From: Spirosoma profusum
GTDB lineage: Bacteria > Bacteroidota > Bacteroidia > Cytophagales > Spirosomataceae
Assembly: GCF_014699005.1 (NCBI RefSeq)
Contig: NZ_JACWZY010000014.1
Span: 62,001-126,000 of the forward strand
Direction: 5' to 3'
DNA: 64,000 nucleotides
Shown here: in pieces, positions 17,795 through 26,907 of the stretch
Layout of the letters: the number at the start of each line of letters is the position of its first letter
How positions within the stretch are numbered: the stretch's first letter is position 1
Program-made: the position numbers and the translations under genes
Notes under the pieces: generated by a model
What the model saw: the letters and a program-made list of their open reading frames with translations, nothing else
Told to the model about the DNA's origin: nothing
Databases searched by the model: none

Positions 17795-18261
17795 CGCACG
17801 GAATTATCCATATCGGCGGCAATTAACCATCGCCCGTCGGAACCTTTACGAAGGGCAAGAATGAATTTTCCGATATCGGGGCCATCTGCTTTTGCCCGAT
17901 ATGCGCCGATGATGTAGCCCAAATCTCCTCCCTGTGCAAATGATAGTGCACGAAGGAACAGCGGCTGCCCGCCTGAATTGCTATACGCATTTTTTAAGTT
18001 TGCCTGACCACGAATAGCTGGCCGTCGAGGTTGCAGAACAAACCCATCTGGCGTAAATAAACTCACCAGCTTTTCGGCATTGCCGGCGCCCCATTCGCGT
18101 TCGTAATCACGTAGTACCCGATCAATTTCAGGAGGAAGTGTTACCGAACGTAACGAATCCGTTGGCGGGAAACCTGGACCAGTTTGCTGAGCCATTAGTC
18201 GGCCTGCCAGGCATAACAAGCAGTGGAAAACTATCAGGCGAACTAGTGTCGTATCTTTCAT
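17791..18261 (-). CDS. Secreted SnoaL/DUF4440-like protein
   Basis: 156 residues from the ATG at 18261 (MKDTTLVRLIVF). The frame can be extended to 18294, but that part is encoded by the palindromic repeat. Residues 1-24 form a signal peptide ending GRLMAQ. The rest has the cystatin-like NTF2/SnoaL pattern of the DUF4440 family: EIDRVLRDYEREWGAGNAEK, LVSLFTPDGFVLQPRRPAIR, then a C-terminal strand pair (IGKFILALRKGSDGRWLIAA). The family includes enzymes and ligand-binding proteins, so no reaction can be assigned. The gene is flanked on both sides by identical 28-bp palindromes, and its stop codon lies in one of them. It follows the last permease of operon 2 after 93 bp and could be cotranscribed. 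Confidence 0.75.
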   Translation of the reverse strand: MKDTTLVRLIVFHCLLCLAGRLMAQQTGPGFPPTDSLRSVTLPPEIDRVLRDYEREWGAGNAEKLVSLFTPDGFVLQPRRPAIRGQANLKNAYSNSGGQPLFLRALSFAQGGDLGYIIGAYRAKADGPDIGKFILALRKGSDGRWLIAADMDNSVR

Positions 18262-18284
18262 TTGTTTGTATGGATTATCTGGAT

Positions 18285-18312
18285 GTAGAGACAAGGCATG
18301 CCTTGTCTCTAC
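18285..18312. repeat. 28-bp perfect palindrome (short form)
   Basis: Identical to the copy at 17767-17794. Together they bracket the DUF4440-like gene. It lies in the gap between that gene and the last permease of operon 2. Confidence 0.95.
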
Positions 18313-18354
18313 GTAACGTACGTCGAATGGGATACGTAATGACGGGAAACAACT

Positions 18355-20979
18355 CTATTCACTACGTAGTGATTTCACCGGATTCATCAATGCAGCTTTG
18401 ATGCTTTGGAAACTGACTGTTAGTAAGGCAATGCCGATCATTGCAAACCCAGCTAGTGCAAATAACCACCAGTTCAGATCAGTTTTGTAGGCGTAACTCT
18501 GTAGCCAGCGATTGAGAAACCACCAGGCGATTGGCGAAGCAATCAGAATAGCGATAAGAACTACGATCAGAAAGTCGCGGGAAAGTAACGTAACGATACT
18601 GAAAACCGATGCGCCGAGCACTTTCCGAACCCCGATCTCTTTAGTACGTTGCTCAGCCGTGAACGAAGCGAGGCCAAACAGCCCTAAGCAGGCAATAAAA
18701 ATTGCCAGTATGGCGAAGTAATTTACCAGTGTGCTTACCATCAGCTCGCTTTGGTACATATTCTGGTATTCCTGATCAGCGAAGGAAAAGCTAAAAGGAA
18801 ACGTTGGATTTAACGTTTTGCAAACTTTCTCAAGACTAGCTAACGCCTGTTTGGTTTGACCGGGTTGCGTGCGCACCAGCAGATTGCCATACGTGTTCGC
18901 TTCCCCAAACCACATAATCAGCGGTTTAAGCGGTTCGTGCAGGGACTGGAAATGAAAATCCTGGATAACACCAATAATTTTGCCCGGTTTCCCCCAGAAC
19001 GTGAGCGGCTGTCCGACTGGATTTTTATAGCCAATACGTCGGGCCGCTTGTTCATTGATTACATACCCCGATGAATCGGTCGGAAAATTGCGCGAAAAAT
19101 AACGACCGGCTATTACTTTCATGCGCGTGGCTTTATCCAGATCATAGCCAGTCGAAACCTGCGCAAACCCAATGTTGACAGCCGGATCTTTCCCTTGCCA
19201 ATCGACCCAGGTGGTATTGCTGCCTATTCTGCTGGGATGATAATCCATTCGGGCAATGTACTGAATGCCCGGCATGCGCTGTAACTCCTGTTTTAGAATT
19301 GGATAACTGGTTAATAAAGCGCCTTCCAGAGGTACGTAAATCAGGTTTTCCCGGTCGAAGCCAAGATTCTTGTTTTGAATGAAATTTATCTGTCGATAGA
19401 CGACAAATGTGCCAATGATCATGAACATCGAGATAACGAACTGTACGACAACCAATCCTTGTCGAAATAGACCCTTCGCTGACCTTTTCGTTGGTGCAGA
19501 GATAATTCCTTTCAATATGCGAACGGGTTGTAAGGACGATAAAAACAAGGCCGGATAACTACCCGCCAGAAATCCTGTGAACAACATAATAACCAATAAA
19601 GCCAACCAGAAATCCGGCTCAGTAATTGGGAGAGCAACCTGCTTGTTACTCAGTTGATTAAAGGCTGGCAGGAGAAGGCTAGTCAATACTAAAGACAAAA
19701 TAACCGCTACGAAAGTCAGTAAAAGTGCCTCGCCGATAAACTGACTGATTAACCGGGATCGCTCAGCACCGATTACTTTACGAATGCCCACCTCTTTAGC
19801 ACGATTGGCAGAACGGGCCGTCGAAAGATTCATAAAGTTGATGCAGGCCATAAGTAGCAGAAAACCAGCTACTATGCTTAATAACCGTATATAGTCGATG
19901 CGCCCCCCCGAAATCTCGCCATTGTCTGTTTGAGCATATAAATACATGTCCTCATACGGCTGAAGAAACAACTCAACATCAAACCGGCTGGCGTTTTTCG
20001 TATTGATTCCCAGGTAGCTCCGAAGAAAGTGTTTAATCTTAGCATTGAAGGCCGCTACGTCGGTATCCGAACGTAGTTGGAGAAAGGTTTCCGGACTTGG
20101 GTTGCCCCACTCTCTGGCCCAGGATTCCCTTTTCAAAAAATCATCCCAGGAAAGCAGAAAATCGTATTTCTGAGATGTATTCTCGGGTAAATTCTCAAAA
20201 ACAGCCGTTACCTGATACGTCTCTTTATTGTCAATCCGAACCGATTTGCCCAAGGCGGCTTGTGGGCTACCAAAATACGTATCGGCCAATTTCCGGGAAA
20301 GCGCTAAACTATTCGGGGCTTTCAGCGCTGTTTCTGGTGAACCACTCAGCAACGGCACACTAAACAGGTTGAACCAGTTGACGCCTGCCCATTCACCCGT
20401 TTCTTTGTTAATCTTGTCACCGACCGTAAATGTGAGGTGCGCATGTCGATTGGAAAACCCTGCCGCCTGGACAATCTCCGGAAACTTTTTCGGTATCTCC
20501 TGAGACATAGGTCCAGGCGTTTCGGGCATTGCCATTCGCTTTCCATCTGACAATTGCCGCCACATAATTCGGTATAAATGGGGGCCATTGGCATGGTAGT
20601 GGTCTACCCGCAATTCATCCCGAATCCAGAGGAAGATGAGTAAACTACAGGTGAGGCCAAGCGCTAATCCCAAACTATTAATGGCTGAAAAAGACTTATG
20701 TCGCCAAAAATTGCGGAAGGCGATTTTTAGATAGTTGTGTAACATGGCAGGGCTTAGTAGGAGGGGTGATGAATAATCCGTTGGTTGTCTCTTTAGAGCA
20801 AATGGGCGGATAAACCGTAGCACATTGAACCAATACTGACGATTAGCTTTTACCACGCCGTTACGTTTCATATCTCGAACATATCGCTCATATAAATCGC
20901 CCTGCACCTCCTCCAGCAGATGCGGAGCGCAGAACCATTCGAGCAGTCGATCAGCCCATCGGGGTGGGGTGTTTTGCAT
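18355..20979 (-). CDS. Orphan FtsX/MacB-like ABC permease with prefix domain (operon 2, gene 3)
   Basis: 874 residues. The prefix (1-75) is of the operon-2 type: ADRLLEWFCAPHLLEEVQGD followed by LYERYVRD, in place of the GDLHEEF type of operon 1. Met79 starts MLHNYLKIAFRNFWRHK; TM1 about 96-117. FtsX1 carries NRAKEVGIRKVIGAERS after INFMNLSTARS; FtsX2 carries RTKEIGVRKVLGASVFSI; the tail is NPVKSLRSE. The core is close to the gene at 23799 and clearly different from the one between them (21058). No ATP-binding motifs. Membrane permease, substrate unknown; the MacB-like extracytoplasmic domain suggests mechanotransmission or export at the inner membrane. Confidence 0.9.
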   Translation of the reverse strand: MQNTPPRWADRLLEWFCAPHLLEEVQGDLYERYVRDMKRNGVVKANRQYWFNVLRFIRPFALKRQPTDYSSPLLLSPAMLHNYLKIAFRNFWRHKSFSAINSLGLALGLTCSLLIFLWIRDELRVDHYHANGPHLYRIMWRQLSDGKRMAMPETPGPMSQEIPKKFPEIVQAAGFSNRHAHLTFTVGDKINKETGEWAGVNWFNLFSVPLLSGSPETALKAPNSLALSRKLADTYFGSPQAALGKSVRIDNKETYQVTAVFENLPENTSQKYDFLLSWDDFLKRESWAREWGNPSPETFLQLRSDTDVAAFNAKIKHFLRSYLGINTKNASRFDVELFLQPYEDMYLYAQTDNGEISGGRIDYIRLLSIVAGFLLLMACINFMNLSTARSANRAKEVGIRKVIGAERSRLISQFIGEALLLTFVAVILSLVLTSLLLPAFNQLSNKQVALPITEPDFWLALLVIMLFTGFLAGSYPALFLSSLQPVRILKGIISAPTKRSAKGLFRQGLVVVQFVISMFMIIGTFVVYRQINFIQNKNLGFDRENLIYVPLEGALLTSYPILKQELQRMPGIQYIARMDYHPSRIGSNTTWVDWQGKDPAVNIGFAQVSTGYDLDKATRMKVIAGRYFSRNFPTDSSGYVINEQAARRIGYKNPVGQPLTFWGKPGKIIGVIQDFHFQSLHEPLKPLIMWFGEANTYGNLLVRTQPGQTKQALASLEKVCKTLNPTFPFSFSFADQEYQNMYQSELMVSTLVNYFAILAIFIACLGLFGLASFTAEQRTKEIGVRKVLGASVFSIVTLLSRDFLIVVLIAILIASPIAWWFLNRWLQSYAYKTDLNWWLFALAGFAMIGIALLTVSFQSIKAALMNPVKSLRSE

Positions 20980-21057
20980 AAGGCAGACGGTTTAGAGCAT
21001 AGGGGAGGAATGGATTGAGTGAGATTTTACCCCATGCCCTTACCCCTATGCCCTCTG
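20980..21057. repeat. G-rich/C-rich imperfect hairpin repeat (GGGCATAGGG family)
   Basis: G-rich AAGGCAGACGG and GAGCATAGGGGAGGAATGG, then C-rich TTTACCCCATGCCCTTACCC and CTATGCCCTCTG. It fills the gap between two operon 2 permeases. Its right end resembles that of the copy inside miaB (CCCCATGCCC...CCCTCTGC). Confidence 0.7.
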
Positions 21058-23724
21058 CTATTCACTACGTAACGATTTCACCGGATTCACCAGCGCGGCT
21101 TTGATACTTTGGAAACTAACAGTTAACAACGCAATACCAATCGACAATAATCCAGCCAGCACAAACACCCACCATTCGATATCAACTTTGTAGGCGAAGT
21201 CTTTCAGCCACTGATTCATGGCCCACCACGCAATGGGTGAGGCAATTACGAGGGCAATAATCACCAGCTTCAGGAAGTCTTTGGAAAGCAACGTAACGAT
21301 ACTTCCCACGGATGCGCCTAATACTTTCCGAACACCGATTTCCTTGGTACGTTGTTCAGCCGTGAACATTGCCAGCCCGAACAAGCCCATACACGAAATC
21401 AGGATAGCAATAAGCGTAGACGTGTTGACGAGCTGGCCGGTTTTCTCTTCTTTTTCGTAAAGACTGGCAATTGATTCGTCCAGAAATTTGTACTCGAATT
21501 TATGGTCTGGAAATACGCTTTTCCATTGTTGTTCCAGGCTGGCCAGTGTTACCTTTACATCCGACATATCTTTCCCTTTGGTCCGCAGTTTGATACCAAT
21601 ATTCCGTGCCTGTCCCGGCATATATCCGATAAACGTAGCTTCGATTTTTTCGTGGAAAGACTGCTCATGAAAATCCGCAACTACACCCACAATCGGGATT
21701 TTTTTGCCTTGCCACTCAATGAGTTGGTTGAGTGCGTCGGCTGGTTTGCGGAATCCCAGCGCTTTAGCATACGTAGCATTGATGACCAGTTCACGAAGAG
21801 AATCCGTCTTGACGTAATTACGCCCGGCAAGGAGACGTAGCTGATAGAGCGGGATAAAATTTTCATCACCAACCTTTGCCGATACGTCTGTTTCGATAGC
21901 CTGCTTTTTGGGCGGCTGATATTTCATTTTCGTAACCATATAAGCGGGTCCCATCGGCGGAAACCATTCGAGCGTAACCCGATCAACGGTCGATAACTGC
22001 TTGATTTTTTGCAACAGCACATCCCCTTTCTCCCGATCGCCCCAAGGAGGACGAATTTCCAGTATCGCATCGGCCGAAAAGCCGAGGTCTTTATTCCGTA
22101 TAAAACTGAGCTGACGGCTAACCATCAACGTACCGATGATAAAGACCAGGGAAACTGTAAACTGGAATATAATCAGTGCTTTACGAAAATGCCCTTTTTG
22201 TCCATTATTTAAAGCTGTCTGCCCTTTGAGCGTCAACGCCGGTACGTACGACGATAGCACCCAGGACGGATAAAATCCTGACAGTAACGACGTAATGACC
22301 GTAACGCCAAGCAGAAATACAAGCGTTTGAACGCTGAATAAATTGACCGTTAACCCTTTGGGCGTGAGCGTCTGGAAACCCGCCAGAATCGGTTTGACAA
22401 GAACTAAAGCGATCAGAACCGCAAGCAGTGTCAGGAACGTAGTTTCGCTTAGGAACTGCATAACCAGACTCGCACGGCTCCCGCCCATCACTTTACGAAT
22501 TCCGGTTTCCTTGGCCCGCTGCACCGACTGAGCCGTCGATAGATTGATGAAATTGATAGCCGCAATCAGCAGGATAAACCCGGCAACGGCCATCAGGCCA
22601 TACAAGGTTGGCAGATGAGCTTTCCGGGCGTAATTGTCTTGGTAATCTTCGTTGAAGTGAAGGTCAGCCAAAGGTTGTAAAGCGGGCGTATATTTAAACT
22701 CCTTCGGAAAATGAGCCTTGTTAAAACGCTGGAATTGGGCAGTAAATTGAGAAGGCGTAGCACCTTTCGGCAATCTGACAAACGCCTGTGAGGCCGACCA
22801 GATATCATCCCATTGATCGAGGTTGATGCTTTTCTTTAACTGGCTCGCGTGAATCGTAGCAAACGAAATGAAATCGGTGAATATAAAATCGGAAGGTTGG
22901 CTCCAGGCTTTCACAATTCCCGCTACGTTCGCGCGGACCGAATCCTGATAAATAACTTCCTTACCGATCATTTTCTCAATCGGAAGGTTGCCAAAATAGG
23001 TGAGGGCTTTCTGCTCCGAGAGTACTACGTTAAATGGCTCATTGAGTGCCGTTTGCGGATTGCCTGCCAGCCATTGGTACTTGAAAATATCGAAGTACTG
23101 AGGCTCGACAACAACAATCTCACTGTGCGTGTTTTCAAATCGCTTTGGCTTTTCCCGACCATCTGGAATCAATACGTCGGTGCTGATAGTATGAAAGGCC
23201 GCTACCGTTTCCAGCCCGGCAATTTCTTTCCGAATCGCTGCCGGAACAGCGTTGGGTACGAAGCCAACAGGATGCTTTTCGCCCGGATTGCCATATTGTG
23301 CTTCGCCGACCAGCCGGTAAATACGTTCACTATCTGGGTGGAACGTATCGTAGCTCAGTTCGTAATTCGTGATGAGATAAATGACCAGACAGGCCGTTAC
23401 GCCCAGCGTGAGTCCAAGCAGGTTAATCAGCGTACTGATTTTGTTTTTTGCCAGATTGCGGAGGCTGGTTTTGAAATAGTTACGTAGCATAATCGGATGG
23501 AGTAAAATCGGTTGTGAATATTCAGCAGGTTGCCGTTTGAGCGCAAATGGACGTATGAAACGTAGCACGTTGAGCCAATACCTGCGGTTGGCTTTTGATG
23601 TACCGCTACGTTGCTCATCCCGAACGTAACGTTCATATAAATCGCCCTGCACTTCCTCCAGCAGGTGAGAAGCACAGAACCATTCGAGGAATCGGTCAGC
23701 CAGTCGGGGTGGGGTATGTTGCAT
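21058..23724 (-). CDS. Orphan FtsX/MacB-like ABC permease with prefix domain (operon 2, gene 2)
   Basis: 888 residues. Prefix 1-75 of the operon-2 type (ADRFLEWFCASHLLEEVQGD, LYERYVRD). Near residue 79 the canonical MLRNYFKTSLRNLAKNK begins, with TM1 about 96-118 (LLGLTLGVTACLVIYLI). FtsX1 carries QRAKETGIRKVMGGSRAS; FtsX2 carries RTKEIGVRKVLGASVGSI; the end is ALVNPVKSLRSE. Its core is diverged from the flanking paralogs while its prefix and tail match them, again suggesting that the gene ends are exchanged within the operon. 78 and 74 bp gaps with G-rich repeats separate it from its neighbours. Substrate unknown. Confidence 0.9.
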   Translation of the reverse strand: MQHTPPRLADRFLEWFCASHLLEEVQGDLYERYVRDEQRSGTSKANRRYWLNVLRFIRPFALKRQPAEYSQPILLHPIMLRNYFKTSLRNLAKNKISTLINLLGLTLGVTACLVIYLITNYELSYDTFHPDSERIYRLVGEAQYGNPGEKHPVGFVPNAVPAAIRKEIAGLETVAAFHTISTDVLIPDGREKPKRFENTHSEIVVVEPQYFDIFKYQWLAGNPQTALNEPFNVVLSEQKALTYFGNLPIEKMIGKEVIYQDSVRANVAGIVKAWSQPSDFIFTDFISFATIHASQLKKSINLDQWDDIWSASQAFVRLPKGATPSQFTAQFQRFNKAHFPKEFKYTPALQPLADLHFNEDYQDNYARKAHLPTLYGLMAVAGFILLIAAINFINLSTAQSVQRAKETGIRKVMGGSRASLVMQFLSETTFLTLLAVLIALVLVKPILAGFQTLTPKGLTVNLFSVQTLVFLLGVTVITSLLSGFYPSWVLSSYVPALTLKGQTALNNGQKGHFRKALIIFQFTVSLVFIIGTLMVSRQLSFIRNKDLGFSADAILEIRPPWGDREKGDVLLQKIKQLSTVDRVTLEWFPPMGPAYMVTKMKYQPPKKQAIETDVSAKVGDENFIPLYQLRLLAGRNYVKTDSLRELVINATYAKALGFRKPADALNQLIEWQGKKIPIVGVVADFHEQSFHEKIEATFIGYMPGQARNIGIKLRTKGKDMSDVKVTLASLEQQWKSVFPDHKFEYKFLDESIASLYEKEEKTGQLVNTSTLIAILISCMGLFGLAMFTAEQRTKEIGVRKVLGASVGSIVTLLSKDFLKLVIIALVIASPIAWWAMNQWLKDFAYKVDIEWWVFVLAGLLSIGIALLTVSFQSIKAALVNPVKSLRSE

Positions 23725-23798
23725 GGGGCATAGGGTTCAGGGCATAGGGTAGGGGTTGGTGCCGGTTTTACCCTCTGCCCCGACCCCCATGCCTTCTG
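23725..23798. repeat. G-rich/C-rich imperfect hairpin repeat (GGGCATAGGG family)
   Basis: GGGGCATAGGGTTCAGGGCA and TAGGGTAGGGGTTGGTGCCG, then TTTTACCCTCTGCCCCGACC and CCCATGCC. This is a clear member of the family, placed between two permease genes of operon 2. A short related G-rich piece (AGGGCAAGGAGG) also follows at 26419-26443. Confidence 0.7.
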
Positions 23799-26417
23799 CT
23801 ATTCGCTACGTAATGATTTCACAGGGTTCATCAATGCGGCTTTGATGCTTTGGAAGCTGATTGTCAGTAGGGCAATACAAACGGCTACCAGGCCAGCGAG
23901 GGGGAACATCCACCATTCGATGTCGATTTTATAGGCAAACTCCTGTAGCCATTGCTTCATGGCGTACCAGCCTAGGGGTGAAGCAATGAGAATGGCGACC
24001 AGAACTAATTTCAGGAAATCGACTGATAGTAGTGCCACTACGCTGGCGACTGAAGCGCCCAGTACTTTGCGTAAGCCGATTTCTTTGGTACGTTGCTCAG
24101 CCATGAAAGCCGCTAAGCCGAACAAGCCCAGGCAGGAAATGAAAATGGCCAGAAACGCAAAATAGTTTGCCAATGTGCCAATAATGGTTTCGCTGCGGTA
24201 TAGCTTCTGAAACGCCTGATCAGCAAAGGTATACGTGAACGGAAACTTTGGATTAAACTGTTGCCAAACCGATTCCAGACTCGCTAGTGCCTGCTTTGAT
24301 TGCCCTGGCTGCGTTCGAACAATAATACTTTTACGATCAGACTTGGGGCTCAATTTGACAATCATCGGCTCAATGGCCTGATGGAGCGAATTTTGGTGAA
24401 AATCCTTCATAACACCAATGATATTCCCCGTTTTGCCCCACAATGTCAGCTGCTTGCCAATCGCTTGCTGATAACCGATACGTCGGGCGGCTGTTTCATT
24501 AATCAGGAAAGTTGTGGAATCCATACCAAAATCGCGTGAAAAATCCCGACCTGTTACGTTCACTTTCAGGGTTTTGGTGAAATCATAATCGACCGTCGAA
24601 AACTGAAACATCAACGTACTGGTAGGGTTTTTACCGGGCCACTGAACATTTCTTGTACTGCCAAACGTATTGGTCGGACTTCCATCCATGTAGGTAACGG
24701 ACTGTATACCTGGCTTTTGCAGGAGTTCCTGCTTGAATGCTGTATAATTGGTTGCTAATTCGCCTTCTCCCTTCAGGTAAATCAGATTTTCACGGTCAAA
24801 TCCCAAGTTAGTGGTTTGGATAAAGCCAATCTGTCGGTAAACAATAATGGTCCCGATGATCAGCAGTATCGACAGCGAAAATTGAAAAACGACCAGCCCC
24901 TGCCGGAACAGTCGCGCTCCTGCTCCAAATCGAAGGGTGCCTTTTAGTACCCGAATGGGGTTCAGCGACGAAAGCACTAACGCCGGGTAACTGCCCGCAA
25001 TGAAACCCGTTATGAGCGTCATTCCTAGCAGGGTTATCCAGAAACTGGCATTGATTAATGGGAAACTGATTTGCTTGTTGGTCAATGAGTTAAACGCGGG
25101 TAGTAATAATGCTGTCAGGACCAGAGCAATAACCAGTGCTATAGTCGTCAATAGCAGTGCTTCGCCAATAAACTGTCCGATCAGTAAACTCCGGGCCGCG
25201 CCCACAACTTTCCGAACGCCTACCTCACGCGCCCGCTTGACCGAACGGGCGGTGGCCAGATTCATGAAATTAATACAGGCAATCAGGAGAATAAAGGCAG
25301 CCACAATACCGGCCAATCGGACGTACTCGATTCGGCCGCCAGACTGATACCCATTTTTGAAATTAGAATAGAGGTACGCATCCTGATAAGGTTGCAGAAA
25401 GAGCTGAATATCAAACTTCTCTTTTCCAATAGATGGGTTATAACGCTTCAGGAAAGTCTTCATTTTGGCCTCCAGCTTAGCCGGATCAGCCGAAACACCG
25501 TTGCGATCGGTCCGGAGCTGAATACGAGCAACAGGCGCGTTGCTGCCCCAATCCTTGAGCCACTCATTTCGTTGCAGAAAATCCTGCCAGGGAAGCACAT
25601 AATCGTAGGTTTCTGAGCTATTGGCGGGTATATCCTCAAATACGGCGCTGACCTGATAATCAGCTGTATTGTCCAGACGGATACTTTTGCCCATCGCTTC
25701 CTGCGGACTCCCGAAGTAATTCTGAGCCAGTTTTCGGGAAATGGCGATGTTATTGGGAGCCGCCAGCGCTGTCTCTGCCTTACCTGCCAGCAGAGGAAAA
25801 CTGAACATCGTAAACCAGCTCGCACCCGCAGATCGCCCTATTTCTTTGTTGAGCTTATCCCCAACGGCGAACGTGAACGTCTGCTCCCAGGATAAACTGG
25901 CCGCGTGCTCAATTTCAGGAAATACTTTTTCCAATTCCTCGGCTAACAGCGCAGGTGTGCTTGGACTAGCCTCAATTTTACCATCAAAAAACTGACGCTC
26001 CATAACTGTGTAGAGTTGCGGGCCATTAGCGTGATAGGCATCTACACTGAACTCATCCTGAATCCAGAGATAGATAAGCAGGCTGGTAGCCATGCCCAGT
26101 GCCAGACCCATAATGTTGATGGCCGAAAATGATTTATGCTGAATCATATTTCGCCAGGCGATTTTCAGATAATTACGTAGCATGACAGGATTACCAAAAA
26201 AGTTTAGCTGATAGTCAGATGATTGTCGTTTGAGGGCAAATGGACGGAAGAAACGTAGTACGTTCAACCAGTATTTCCGATTGGCTTTTGACGTACCACT
26301 ACGTTGCAGATCACGCACGTAGCGTTCATATAAATCGCCCTGCACTTCCTCCAGCAAATGCGGAGCGCAGAACCATTCGAGCAGTCGATCAGCAAAGCGA
26401 GGTGGGGGACGTAGCAT
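23799..26417 (-). CDS. Orphan FtsX/MacB-like ABC permease with prefix domain (operon 2, gene 1)
   Basis: 872 residues, first permease after the second PadR gene (26-bp gap). Prefix 1-75 (ADRLLEWFCAPHLLEEVQGD, LYERYVRD); Met79 starts MLRNYLKIAWRNMIQHK; TM1 about 96-118. FtsX1 has KRAREVGVRKVVGAARS after INFMNLATARS; FtsX2 has RTKEIGLRKVLGASVASV; the tail is NPVKSLRSE. It is closely related to 18355-20979. No nucleotide-binding motifs. The tight spacing to PadR supports cotranscription from the shared promoter upstream of that gene. Confidence 0.9.
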   Translation of the reverse strand: MLRPPPRFADRLLEWFCAPHLLEEVQGDLYERYVRDLQRSGTSKANRKYWLNVLRFFRPFALKRQSSDYQLNFFGNPVMLRNYLKIAWRNMIQHKSFSAINIMGLALGMATSLLIYLWIQDEFSVDAYHANGPQLYTVMERQFFDGKIEASPSTPALLAEELEKVFPEIEHAASLSWEQTFTFAVGDKLNKEIGRSAGASWFTMFSFPLLAGKAETALAAPNNIAISRKLAQNYFGSPQEAMGKSIRLDNTADYQVSAVFEDIPANSSETYDYVLPWQDFLQRNEWLKDWGSNAPVARIQLRTDRNGVSADPAKLEAKMKTFLKRYNPSIGKEKFDIQLFLQPYQDAYLYSNFKNGYQSGGRIEYVRLAGIVAAFILLIACINFMNLATARSVKRAREVGVRKVVGAARSLLIGQFIGEALLLTTIALVIALVLTALLLPAFNSLTNKQISFPLINASFWITLLGMTLITGFIAGSYPALVLSSLNPIRVLKGTLRFGAGARLFRQGLVVFQFSLSILLIIGTIIVYRQIGFIQTTNLGFDRENLIYLKGEGELATNYTAFKQELLQKPGIQSVTYMDGSPTNTFGSTRNVQWPGKNPTSTLMFQFSTVDYDFTKTLKVNVTGRDFSRDFGMDSTTFLINETAARRIGYQQAIGKQLTLWGKTGNIIGVMKDFHQNSLHQAIEPMIVKLSPKSDRKSIIVRTQPGQSKQALASLESVWQQFNPKFPFTYTFADQAFQKLYRSETIIGTLANYFAFLAIFISCLGLFGLAAFMAEQRTKEIGLRKVLGASVASVVALLSVDFLKLVLVAILIASPLGWYAMKQWLQEFAYKIDIEWWMFPLAGLVAVCIALLTISFQSIKAALMNPVKSLRSE

Positions 26418-26443
26418 AGGGCAAGGAGGTAAGGGCAGAGGAT

Positions 26444-26791
26444 TTATGAACCGGCCAGACCGATGGTTGGTAAAGCGTTGGGTTCAATAGAATTCCACAA
26501 TTGATCGCGCATGGAACGGATGTCGTGCAACGTGCGGCTTCCGAGTGCCGTAACCGTAAACAGTCGCTTGCGTCGGCCACCTCGTTCGGCGGTTGCATCA
26601 CCCATATGTGAGTAAAGCATACCTTTTTCCTGAAGTCGACTTAGGGCAGCATGAACGGCACTGATGCTCACCGAGCGGCCCGTTTGCCGATCCAGCTCGT
26701 CGGTAATGGCTACACCGTAAGCTTTTTCATTCAGGACCGCTACGGTCAGCAGGACAACCTCTTCAAATTCTCCCAGATACGTTCGTTTCAT
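26444..26791 (-). CDS. PadR-family transcriptional regulator, head of permease operon 2
   Basis: 115 residues from the ATG at 26791 (MKRTYLGEFEEVVLLTVAV). The frame can be extended to 26941, but the added 50 residues have no counterpart in the first PadR protein and cover the conserved promoter block. The winged helix is seen in YGVAITDELDRQTGRSVSIS, VHAALSRLQEKGMLYSHMG and the wing ERGGRRKRLFTVTALG. It is a paralog of 16255-16593, most alike in the first 20 residues and the wing. It heads the three-permease operon and probably controls it. The ligand is unknown. Confidence 0.92.
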   Translation of the reverse strand: MKRTYLGEFEEVVLLTVAVLNEKAYGVAITDELDRQTGRSVSISAVHAALSRLQEKGMLYSHMGDATAERGGRRKRLFTVTALGSRTLHDIRSMRDQLWNSIEPNALPTIGLAGS

Positions 26792-26821
26792 TACGTAGCA
26801 TATATATTCAACTTCTGTAGA

Positions 26822-26836
26822 ACAAATGCTTTGCCA
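26822..26836 (-). promoter_or_regulatory. Candidate sigma-54-like promoter of operon 2
   Basis: Minus-strand TGGCAAAGCATTTGT, 31 bp before the second PadR start. TGGCA fits a -24 element and TTG a -12 element, but the C after TTG is T. It matches the block at 16622-16636 at nearly the same distance from the start codon. No standard Bacteroidota -33/-7 promoter (TTTG, TAnnTTTG) at correct spacing was seen around it. Confidence 0.45.
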
Positions 26837-26889
26837 ATCTGTAAAAAGTGGATTCCTGGCCTGATTTAGCGTATGTGATAGGCAATGAG

Positions 26890-26907
26890 TTGTCCGATAT
26901 CGTACAA
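26890..26907. promoter_or_regulatory. Candidate activator/operator palindrome upstream of PadR operon 2
   Basis: TTGTCCGATATCGTACAA is an 18-base palindrome with one mismatched pair, 54 bp upstream of the -24-like TGGC. A half site TTTTGTCCGATG follows at 26909-26920. Its centre is 10 bp closer to the promoter block than the palindrome of operon 1, one helical turn, so both sites would face the same side of the DNA. Confidence 0.45.

Noticed and set aside
5448-18312. Regularly spaced identical palindromes as a possible CRISPR array
   Set aside because: Spacing is one per gene (about 2.6 kb), not 30-40 bp, and no cas genes are present.
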